DNA of 32,779 nucleotides, from the NCBI GenBank assembly GCA_028708575.1, contig JAQVYQ010000018.1:1-32779 (forward strand), written 5' to 3'. Shown one piece after another: positions 23,353 to 29,513 of the stretch. This DNA is from Tissierellia bacterium (GTDB taxonomy: Bacteria; Bacillota; Clostridia; Tissierellales; Tissierellaceae). Below the pieces are notes generated by a model. That model was not told the DNA's origin, did no database searches, and saw only the letters and a program-made list of their open reading frames with translations. The position numbers and the translations under genes are program-made. Each line of letters begins with the position of its first letter. Within the stretch, counting starts at the first letter, position 1.

Positions 23353-25338
23353 ATGCGCACAATTGCATTAGTAGGTAACCCAAATAGTGGCAAAACAACT
23401 TTGTTTAATGCTTTGACAGGTTCAAACCAACACGTAGGAAATTGGCCTGGGGTTACTGTAGAAAAAAAAGAAGGAAAACTTAGATTTAATGACCAATTAT
23501 ACAATGTTGTAGATTTACCTGGGACTTATAGTCTAGGTGCTTATTCTGAAGATGAAATAGTCGCTAGGGACTTTATTATTCAAGGTAATCCGGATGTTGT
23601 TATTAATGTTGTAGATGCTACTAATATAGAAAGAAATCTCTATTTAACTACTCAATTGTTAGAAATGGGAACAAAGATAGTAATTGCTCTTAATATGATG
23701 GATGAAGCAAAACTAAAGAAAATAGATATAAATCTTAATGATTTATCAAAACAATTAGGTATACCTATAATCTCAACAGTTGCATCTAAGAGAAAAGGCA
23801 TTAACGAATTAATTGAAAAAGCTGTGGATACTATTAATGAGGATGCCCCAGTTAACAAAATCAGTTATGGTGAAGAAATCCATAAGGAAATTGAAGAACT
23901 AAAAAAATTATTAGAAGGAAGAACAGAAGGCTATTCAAGTGACTGGATTGCAATTAAAATATTAGAAGGCGACGAAGAGGTAATAAATCATGTAAAAGGT
24001 AGAAACCATGTAAATGAAAGACTTATTGCAATAAAAGATAAATCTGTGGATTGGGAACTTGAAATTGTAAACAAAAGATATGATTTTATAAATAATATAA
24101 TAGAAAAATCAGTAAAAAAACCTGATGAAACTGTGGTTACTCTTACTGATAAAATAGATAAAGCTGTTACAAATAAATACTTAGGAATTCCAATATTTGC
24201 ACTAATTATGTATATGATTTTTCAGCTTACATTTGTAATAGGTCAAGATTTACTTGGTGGAATTGTGGAAAGCTGGATTGAATCATTAGCTGTTATAGTA
24301 TCCAGTTTTTTATATGCAGTGAACTCACCAGATTGGTTGATTTCATTTTTAATAGAAGGAATTATTGGTGGAGTTGGTGCTGTTCTTGTGTTTGTACCTC
24401 TTATTATGACTTTGTATTTCTTCTTAGGTATACTGGAAGATACTGGCTATATGGCAAGAGCTGCTTATGTTATGGACGGGGTTATGAGAGCCTTGGGTCT
24501 TCATGGTAAAACTTTTATATCTATGATTGTAGGATTTGGTTGTAATGTACCGGGGATAATGGCAACACGTACCCTAGAAAATAAAAAAGACAGAATGATT
24601 GCACTTCTTATTAATCCATTTATGTCTTGTGGTGCAAGAATACCTATATATTTAGTCTTTATTGCTGCTTTTTTTGAAAGTAATGGTGGACTAGTTCTAT
24701 TTTCTCTATACCTTTTAGGAATTCTTATTGCTTTAATAATGGGTAAGCTTTTTAGTAAAACTCTATTTAAAGGTGAATCATCTCACTTTATTATGGAACT
24801 TCCTCCATATAGACTACCTTCTATGAGAAGTGTTCTAAGAGATATGTGGGATAAGGTATGGGATTTCTTGAAGAGAGCTGGAACAGTTATTTTTGCTGTA
24901 GTAACTTTATTATGGATATTATCAAGATTCCCATTAGGCGTTGTACCATACAGCCAAGAAAGTATTCTAGGAAAAATAGGATCGATTATAGCACCTATTT
25001 TTGCACCTGCTGGTTTTGGTACTTGGCAAGCATCAGTTAGTTTGTTTGCTGGTATAGCTGCAAAGGAAGCAGTTGTAGCTGTATTAGGAATGGTATATGC
25101 TGGAAGTAGTGAAGGTGCTGCCCTAATATCTGCTGTTCAAGGTGCTTTTACACCACTAACTGCTATTTCTTTTATGGTAATGACATTGTTATATACTCCT
25201 TGTGCTGCTACAATAGCCACAGTTAAACAGGAAACAAAATCCAATAAATGGGCAGTCTTTATAGCGATTTATCCTTTTATTATAGGTTGGATTTTATCTG
25301 TAATTATATATCAGATTGGAAGTTTGTTAGGATTTTAA
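23353..25338 (+). CDS. feoB: Ferrous iron transport protein B (GTPase-coupled Fe2+ permease)
   Basis: 661 residues. The N-terminal G domain has G1 GNPNSGKTT (8-16), switch I segment GNWPGVTVEKKEG, G3 DLPGTYS (54-60) and G4 NMMDEA (114-119), followed by the helical GDI-like region. The membrane domain starts near residue 280 and carries the two Gate motifs, including GFGCNVPGIMATRTLENKKDR and LYTPCAATIATVKQE. The ATG follows AAAGGAG. It imports Fe2+ across the cytoplasmic membrane, as expected for an anaerobe. It lies between feoA and a feoC-like gene, under Fur-box control. Confidence 0.97.
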   Translation: MRTIALVGNPNSGKTTLFNALTGSNQHVGNWPGVTVEKKEGKLRFNDQLYNVVDLPGTYSLGAYSEDEIVARDFIIQGNPDVVINVVDATNIERNLYLTTQLLEMGTKIVIALNMMDEAKLKKIDINLNDLSKQLGIPIISTVASKRKGINELIEKAVDTINEDAPVNKISYGEEIHKEIEELKKLLEGRTEGYSSDWIAIKILEGDEEVINHVKGRNHVNERLIAIKDKSVDWELEIVNKRYDFINNIIEKSVKKPDETVVTLTDKIDKAVTNKYLGIPIFALIMYMIFQLTFVIGQDLLGGIVESWIESLAVIVSSFLYAVNSPDWLISFLIEGIIGGVGAVLVFVPLIMTLYFFLGILEDTGYMARAAYVMDGVMRALGLHGKTFISMIVGFGCNVPGIMATRTLENKKDRMIALLINPFMSCGARIPIYLVFIAAFFESNGGLVLFSLYLLGILIALIMGKLFSKTLFKGESSHFIMELPPYRLPSMRSVLRDMWDKVWDFLKRAGTVIFAVVTLLWILSRFPLGVVPYSQESILGKIGSIIAPIFAPAGFGTWQASVSLFAGIAAKEAVVAVLGMVYAGSSEGAALISAVQGAFTPLTAISFMVMTLLYTPCAATIATVKQETKSNKWAVFIAIYPFIIGWILSVIIYQIGSLLGF

Positions 25339-25349
25339 GGAGTGGTTAA

Positions 25350-25607
25350 ATGCTAAAAGAAATATTAAAAGAATTATATACGTCAAAAACTTATTCAAAA
25401 TCTTCAATAGGAAAGAGTTTAAACATATCTGAAAATATGGTTGAAGATATGGTTTTTCAATTGATTAGAATGGGATATGTAGAGGAAGATATGGGATCCC
25501 CTACTTGCGAAAGTAAATGTCGTGGTTGTACTGTTTCAAACTGCAATGTGACTCCTATAAGAATGTTAAGTGTAACTGAAAAAGGTAAAAAAGTATTGAA
25601 TAAATAA
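25350..25607 (+). CDS. feoC: FeoC-like winged-helix protein with cysteine cluster
   Basis: An 85-residue protein 11 nt after feoB, with its own AAGGAG site. Residues 1-45 form a winged helix-turn-helix (SKSSIGKSLNISENMVEDMVFQLIRMGYVEE). The wing holds four cysteines, C53-x3-C57-x2-C60-x4-C65, as in FeoC proteins that can carry an oxygen-sensitive iron-sulfur cluster. Unlike the short enterobacterial FeoC, the domain continues with a TPIRMLSVTEKGKKVL strand-helix. It probably modulates FeoB stability or activity; direct DNA binding is possible but not shown. Confidence 0.8.
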   Translation: MLKEILKELYTSKTYSKSSIGKSLNISENMVEDMVFQLIRMGYVEEDMGSPTCESKCRGCTVSNCNVTPIRMLSVTEKGKKVLNK

Positions 25608-25610
25608 TTC

Positions 25611-25644
25611 GTAAAAAAAGCTAAAATATTTTAGCTTTTTTTAC
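25611..25644 (+). terminator. Terminator of the feo operon
   Basis: A perfect 34-nt palindrome with 16-nt arms (GTAAAAAAAGCTAAAA) and TTTTTTT in the 3' arm. Confidence 0.9.
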
Positions 25645-25673
25645 TTTTTAATGTTTAAATTATATTTTCTGGG

Positions 25674-25679
25674 TATAAT
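25674..25679 (+). promoter_or_regulatory. Candidate promoter (-10) for the untranslated 25.7-26.3 kb region
   Basis: TATAAT at 25674-25679 with an upstream TGGG resembling an extended -10; the -35 region at 17-nt spacing (ATGTTT) is poor. It would start a transcript about 670 nt long ending at the terminator at 26350. Confidence 0.45.
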
Positions 25680-25731
25680 ATAGATACAATAGTAAGTTAA
25701 TAGTTTAGCTAATTAATTTGCTATTGCAAAC

Positions 25732-26304
25732 AATAGAATTGTTGCAGCTACTACCAGCCGCAAAATGTTAATACCAGTTAGTTTTTGAGATTAACACAGG
25801 GAGATTGCATAGAAAGCTAAAAAGTCTTGAGTATGTTAATCAAGCAAATGTATTTATTCTATGCATTGAAACTTTAGGTGAATTGGTTGTAAGTTTGTTT
25901 TAGAAGTATTTTAGTAAAGTCAGCAAAGCATCAAATTATTATAAGGTATTAAATGATGTGTAAGTGTCTTAAGAGACAAAGCTTTAAAGGTAATTAAGTA
26001 TCTTAAGAAAATAAATTCTAAAGGGTGGTTAAGTATACCAAGAAGCATAGTTTTAGAAGGATGTTTAAGTATCTCAAGAAGTTAGATTTAAGTATGTTCT
26101 AGGATCACTTTAGTAAGTGAAGTATAATTAAGGCAATGGATATAAGAGCTAGTTTCACATCTTAAATCTGAAATCTAAAATTTAATAGTTAAATTACAGC
26201 ATTAGAATAAAAAAACTAATCGATGTAATTTAAAAGGAGTGTAGAGTATTTGATGGTGATAGAACCAGATAACTGTAGTTGGAGTAGCTGTAAACAATTC
26301 TATT
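25732..26304 (+). ncRNA. Candidate large structured RNA (or inverted-repeat element)
   Basis: The ORF track shows no protein here. The ends are complementary over about 24 nt: AATAGAATTGTT..CAGCTACT at 25732-25753 pairs with AGTAGCTG..AACAATTCTATT at 26283-26304. Inside are local hairpins: GTTAAT/ATTAAC near 25769-25795, TGCATAGAA/TTCTATGCA (about 25807-25866) enclosing CTTGA/TCAAG, TGTCT/AGACA in the first tandem unit, and TCACTT/AAGTGA near 26106-26121. A promoter candidate precedes and a strong terminator follows. This layout fits a noncoding RNA with a closing stem, or alternatively a MITE with 24-bp terminal repeats. It matches no RNA family I can name. Confidence 0.4.
25961..26110 (+). 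repeat. Degenerate tandem repeat, period 34-36 nt
   Basis: Units start TAAGTgTCTTAAGAG (25961), TAAGTATCTTAAGAA (25995), TAAGTATACCAAGAA (26030), TAAGTATCTCAAGAA (26066) and TAAGTATGTTCTAGG (26089). Unit lengths 34, 35, 36 and 23 are not multiples of three as a set, so this is not a coding repeat. Confidence 0.65.
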
Positions 26305-26312
26305 TTAAATGA
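26250..26312 (+). CDS. Possible 20-residue peptide with two cysteines
   Basis: An AAAAGGAG site precedes TTG-ATG and a short frame reading MVIEPDNCSWSSCKQFYFK, ending at TGA just before a terminator. Spacing is 10 nt to TTG and 13 nt to ATG. It overlaps the right arm of the inverted repeat. It could be a leader or signal peptide, but so short a frame can arise by chance. Confidence 0.2.
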   Translation: MMVIEPDNCSWSSCKQFYFK

Positions 26313-26360
26313 AGGGTAATTTTCTAAGAAGTATTGAGAAATTACCCTTCAATTTTTTTG
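26311..26360 (+). terminator. Strong terminator upstream of pncB
   Basis: GAAGGGTAATTT (26311-26322) pairs perfectly with 26339-26350, followed by AATTTTTTT. It terminates whatever is transcribed from the 25.7-26.3 kb region. Confidence 0.9.
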
Positions 26361-26366
26361 TAATTA

Positions 26367-26395
26367 TTGTATTATCTAATCTTCAGTTATATAAT
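26367..26395 (+). promoter_or_regulatory. Sigma-A promoter of pncB
   Basis: TTGTAT (26367-26372), 17-nt spacer, TATAAT (26390-26395), placed after the terminator and 52 nt before the start codon. Confidence 0.75.
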
Positions 26396-26447
26396 GAATA
26401 TAAGCAAATTAGTATGACTTAACTTATTTAGACAAAGGAGCATTGTA

Positions 26448-27902
26448 ATGAACGAATTAGTTTGGATGGACAAAAGTAACCTTAGCATGTTAGCAGACTA
26501 CTATGAGTTTACTATGGCAAATGGTTACTTGGAAAATGGAACGGCTGACAAAACTGCATATTTTGATATGTATTTTAGAAGCATTCCTGATGACGGCGGC
26601 TATGCAATTATGGCTGGTGTAGAACAAGTAATAAAATATATGGAGAATTTAAAATTTAGTGAAAAGGATATTAAATATTTTAGAAGTAAAAAAATCTTCG
26701 GTGAAAAGTTTTTGCACTATCTAAAGAATTTTGAATTTTCCTGTGATGTTTGGGCAATTCCAGAAGGGACACCAATTTTTCCACAAGAACCACTAATAAT
26801 AGTAAGAGGGCCAGTGGTTCAAGCTCAACTTGTAGAAACTATGATATTATTAACAATTAATCACCAATCTCTAATTGCAACTAAGGCAAATAGAATTGTG
26901 AGAGCAGCAAAAGGTAGAAAAGTTATGGAATTTGGTTCTCGTAGAGCCCAAGGCTCTGAAGCTGCAATATTAGGAGCTAGAGCAGCGTATATTGGTGGAT
27001 GTATAGGAACTGCAAATACAATTGTAGATAGAGAATACGGTGTACCAGCTCTAGGAACTATGGCTCATAGTTGGATACAGTTGTTTGATACTGAATTAGA
27101 AGCTTTTAATGCATATGCTAAAGTTTATCCGGATGATTGTACATTATTAGTTGATACCTATGATGTTCTTAAACAAGGTATTCCTAATGCTATAAAATGC
27201 TTTAATGAAACTGTTATCCCATTAGGATTTAGACCTAAGGGCATTAGAATAGATAGTGGGGACCTTGCATATCTTTCAAAAGAAACTAGAAAAATGTTAG
27301 ATGAGGCAGGTTTTTCAGATTGTAAGATCACATTATCAAGTGGTTTAGATGAAAATATTATAGAAACCTTATTAAATCAAGGTGCACAAGTTGACTCATT
27401 TGGTGTTGGTGAAAGACTTATAACAGCTATGTCCAACCCAGTCTTTGGTGGAGTTTATAAATTAGCAGCAATTGATGACGGAGAAAAAATTATTCCAAAG
27501 ATTAAAATAAGTGAAAATGTAGGAAAGATTACAACACCTGGATTTAAACAAGTATATAGATTGTTTGATAGAAGCACCAATAAAGCAATTGCAGATGTAG
27601 TCACATTACATGATGAAGTAATCGATACTAGTAAAACTTACGAAATCTTCCACCCTCTTTATACTTGGAAGCGAAAAAAGGTTAATAATTTCTATGCTAA
27701 AAGTTTACTAGTAAAAATATTTGATAAAGGTCAAAAAGTTTATACTAGTCCTAATGTTCATGAAATTCAGCAATATTGTAGTGAGCAAATAGATTCCCTA
27801 TGGGATGAAGTAAAAAGATTTGATAAACCTCACGAATACTTTGTTGACTTATCCTATGACTTATGGAGCATAAAGGATAGATTATTGAAGGAACATAAGT
27901 AA
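26448..27902 (+). CDS. pncB: Nicotinate phosphoribosyltransferase
   Basis: A 484-residue enzyme of NAD salvage that joins nicotinate to PRPP with ATP hydrolysis. Family features are the N-terminal MLADYYEFTMANGYL, EFGSRRAQGSEAAILGARAAYIGG (160-184), the phospho-accepting His207 in ALGTMAHSWIQ, GIRIDSGDLAYLSKE, and SFGVGERLITAMSNPVFGGVYKL. Length fits the longer Gram-positive class. The ATG follows AAAGGAG. It is a single-gene unit bounded by its own promoter and a very strong downstream terminator. No nadA/B/C genes are nearby. Confidence 0.96.
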   Translation: MNELVWMDKSNLSMLADYYEFTMANGYLENGTADKTAYFDMYFRSIPDDGGYAIMAGVEQVIKYMENLKFSEKDIKYFRSKKIFGEKFLHYLKNFEFSCDVWAIPEGTPIFPQEPLIIVRGPVVQAQLVETMILLTINHQSLIATKANRIVRAAKGRKVMEFGSRRAQGSEAAILGARAAYIGGCIGTANTIVDREYGVPALGTMAHSWIQLFDTELEAFNAYAKVYPDDCTLLVDTYDVLKQGIPNAIKCFNETVIPLGFRPKGIRIDSGDLAYLSKETRKMLDEAGFSDCKITLSSGLDENIIETLLNQGAQVDSFGVGERLITAMSNPVFGGVYKLAAIDDGEKIIPKIKISENVGKITTPGFKQVYRLFDRSTNKAIADVVTLHDEVIDTSKTYEIFHPLYTWKRKKVNNFYAKSLLVKIFDKGQKVYTSPNVHEIQQYCSEQIDSLWDEVKRFDKPHEYFVDLSYDLWSIKDRLLKEHK

Positions 27903-27957
27903 TTAGTTAAGAACTAAGATAAATATTATTTAATGATTATAGAAATTTAAAAGTTTA

Positions 27958-28010
27958 TTGTAAAAATACGTGACTTTCCTACAATTTAGGAAAGTCACGT
28001 ATTTTTACAA
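27958..28010 (+). terminator. Bidirectional terminator after pncB
   Basis: A perfect 23-bp stem (27958-27980 with 27988-28010, core ACGTGACTTTCCT) and 7-nt loop, ending in TTTTTACAA; the mirror end provides A/T tracts for the converging minus-strand gene. Confidence 0.85.
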
Positions 28011-28106
28011 GCCCTGCTGTATTAAGATTTCACCCGATTTTTAAGTTGGGATTTGAACTATTATGTGACCAAGATTATGCTCAAACTCTACGCAACAAAC
28101 TGGAAT

Positions 28107-28499
28107 TCATCGAACTCGATACCATGTGCCTGTTGTCTTATCTTTTTTCAAAGACAACTTATACCCACTGTCCCCGTGATAGACATATATTTCTGTGTCT
28201 TCTGGACTAAGCCTTAGGGTGTACTCACTTTTGGCGCCTAATGAGCTGTTGAGGCCTCCCCATGCAGAATAGAATTTCAAATAGTGCGGGTATATCCCGC
28301 CGCCTTCATCCTTGTATCCTCTTATGAATCCCATTGATGAACCGACACCTGTATGAAAAGTGATTTCACTGCCATCTTCAGCCACAGTAAAGTCGTCTGT
28401 AATATAGGCGCTTGTTTGTACTGAAAAACCCGTTGCAATCATCCACGATGTAATGACAAACAGTAAGCACACTACCCCAAATAATATCTTCTTTTTCAC
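28107..28499 (-). CDS. Small secreted or membrane-anchored protein of unknown function
   Basis: A 130-residue protein, not recognised. It begins with a signal-anchor-like segment (residues 1-24: MKKKILFGVVCLLFVITSWM) followed by a soluble part rich in Gly, Ser, Tyr and acidic residues (FTVAEDGSEITFHTGVGSSMG, EIYVYHGDSGYKLSL). The start is taken as GTG 28499, 5 nt after AGAGGTG; the track's ATG at 28517 lies upstream of that site. The coding sequence is visibly richer in G and C than its neighbours, which suggests recent transfer. It has no close partners: pncB converges on it and the tRNA-Ser terminator lies upstream. Confidence 0.7.
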   Translation of the reverse strand: MKKKILFGVVCLLFVITSWMIATGFSVQTSAYITDDFTVAEDGSEITFHTGVGSSMGFIRGYKDEGGGIYPHYLKFYSAWGGLNSSLGAKSEYTLRLSPEDTEIYVYHGDSGYKLSLKKDKTTGTWYRVR

Positions 28500-28583
28500 A
28501 TCGACACCTCTAAGCAAATTCTAATTTGTATGTTTCCTATTATCTAAATTATCTTCATCTAGTTACTTTATCATACGAAATGG

Positions 28584-28619
28584 AAAAAGTCATGTATGAG
28601 TTAAATCATACATGACTTT
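28584..28619 (-). terminator. Terminator of the tRNA-Arg/tadA/tRNA-Ser unit
   Basis: A perfect 14-bp stem (AAAGTCATGTATGA and complement) with a 6-nt loop, followed on the minus strand by TTCC after GACTTT (GACTTTTTCC overall). It lies 5 nt after the tRNA-Ser CCA end. Confidence 0.85.
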
Positions 28620-28623
28620 AATG

Positions 28624-28716
28624 TGGCGGAGAGAGAGGGATTTGAACCCCCGGCACAGCATGAACTGTGCAACGGTTTTCGAGACCGCCACCATCAGCCA
28701 GCTCGGACATCTCTCC
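28624..28716 (-). tRNA. tRNA-Ser (anticodon CGA)
   Basis: A 93-nt class II tRNA: acceptor GGAGAGA, anticodon loop CTCGAAA, long variable arm (GCACAGTTCATGCTGTGC), T-arm GGGGGTTCAAATCCC, encoded CCA. It decodes UCG. Its 5' end is 11 nt after the tadA stop codon, so it is probably cut out of the tadA transcript. Confidence 0.95.
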
Positions 28717-28727
28717 ATATTATTATC

Positions 28728-29186
28728 TTATTTAGAACCTTCTTTATCTTCCCTTAATTGTTTAAAAAAATCTTTTAACAGTTTACTAGATTCTTCTTCT
28801 AAAACACCAATAGTTAAATCAAGTCTGTGATTAAATCTAGGGTGACGTACTAGGTCTTCTACTGAACCGCAACATCCCCTTTTTTCATCTAGAGCTCCAA
28901 TTACAAGTCTTTTAATTCTAGAATTAATTATGGCTCCTGCACACATAGGGCATGGCTCAAGAGTTACATATATTGTACAATCTATCAGTCTCCAGCTATT
29001 TAAATAGCTACTTGCTTGTCTAATAGCGATTATTTCTGCATGACTTGTAGGATCATTTGTTGTTTCAATAAGGTTATGGCCTCTTCCAATTATATTTCCT
29101 TCATGAACTATAATAGCACCTACAGGAACTTCATAGGTGCATACACTTGCTTCTTTTATTGCTTCATTCATATAATATTCATCCAT
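28728..29186 (-). CDS. tadA: tRNA-specific adenosine-34 deaminase
   Basis: A 152-residue zinc-dependent deaminase that makes inosine at the wobble position of tRNA-Arg(ACG). The zinc site is HAE (49-51) with Glu51 as proton shuttle, and PCPMC with Cys79 and Cys82. AGAIINSRIKRLVIGALDEKRG follows as in the family. The ORF track starts at 29237, inside the tRNA-Arg gene; ATG 29186 (MDEYYMNEAI) gives the normal length and follows a weak GGTGA site. It is packed between tRNA-Arg (17 nt upstream) and tRNA-Ser (11 nt downstream) on the same strand. Confidence 0.95.
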   Translation of the reverse strand: MDEYYMNEAIKEASVCTYEVPVGAIIVHEGNIIGRGHNLIETTNDPTSHAEIIAIRQASSYLNSWRLIDCTIYVTLEPCPMCAGAIINSRIKRLVIGALDEKRGCCGSVEDLVRHPRFNHRLDLTIGVLEEESSKLLKDFFKQLREDKEGSK

Positions 29187-29203
29187 TATATCACCAAAAT
29201 TTA

Positions 29204-29278
29204 TGGCGCACCCGAGAGGAGTCGAACCTCCGCACATGCCTTAGGAGGGCAATGCTCTATCCACTGAGCTACGGGCGC
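29204..29278 (-). tRNA. tRNA-Arg (anticodon CCT)
   Basis: A 75-nt tRNA: acceptor GCGCCCG/CGGGTGC with one G-T pair, anticodon loop CTCCTAA, T-loop TTCGACT, discriminator G and encoded CCA. The first anticodon-stem pair (27-43) is a T-T mismatch. It decodes AGG. Confidence 0.93.
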
Positions 29279-29331
29279 ATTTATAAGAATATTTCAATCA
29301 GATTTTTTGCACAATGCAAAAAACCAGATGA

Positions 29332-29361
29332 GCGTTTCAACGAGGCGACCTTTTCGCCTCG
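29332..29361 (-). repeat. Copy B of the dispersed repeat, with hairpin in the tRNA-Arg leader
   Basis: CGAGGCGA/TCGCCTCG (29341-29348 and 29354-29361) forms a perfect 8-bp stem. The adjoining gcgtttcaacgaggcgacctt matches the copy near 12209-12233. A second hairpin, TTTTTTGCA/TGCAAAAAA, follows near 29302-29322. Both lie in the transcribed leader between the promoter and tRNA-Arg. Confidence 0.5.
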
Positions 29362-29374
29362 TTTACACTCTATT

Positions 29375-29403
29375 ATTCTACATGAATTTTTTATAATTGT
29401 CAA
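29375..29403 (-). promoter_or_regulatory. Sigma-A promoter of tRNA-Arg/tadA/tRNA-Ser
   Basis: On the minus strand TTGACA (29398-29403), 17-nt spacer, TAGAAT (29375-29380): near consensus. It would produce a leader of about 90 nt before tRNA-Arg. Confidence 0.85.
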
Positions 29404-29427
29404 TTCAATAGGAAATTGTTTTCTATT

Positions 29428-29487
29428 GAAAACACCCTCAATGTAAACAATCTATCTCAATTAATAGACTGCCCACTTTGAGGGTGT
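29428..29487 (-). terminator. Terminator of the NSS transporter gene
   Basis: ACACCCTCAA (29432-29441) pairs perfectly with TTGAGGGTGT (29478-29487), with a 36-nt loop; minus-strand TTTTC follows. It lies 26 nt after the stop codon. Confidence 0.65.
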
Positions 29488-29513
29488 CATATCAAGAATT
29501 ATACTATTTATTT

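Noticed and set aside
25961-26110. CRISPR array
   Set aside because: Repeats are degenerate, units directly adjoin with no unique spacers of constant length, and no cas genes are present.
28612-28830. 72-codon plus-strand ORF (RERDLNPRHS...)
   Set aside because: Translation of the antisense of tRNA-Ser, a common false ORF pattern.
29016-29446. Two plus-strand ORFs of 83 and 99 codons
   Set aside because: They cover the antisense of tRNA-Arg and tadA and have no ribosome sites.
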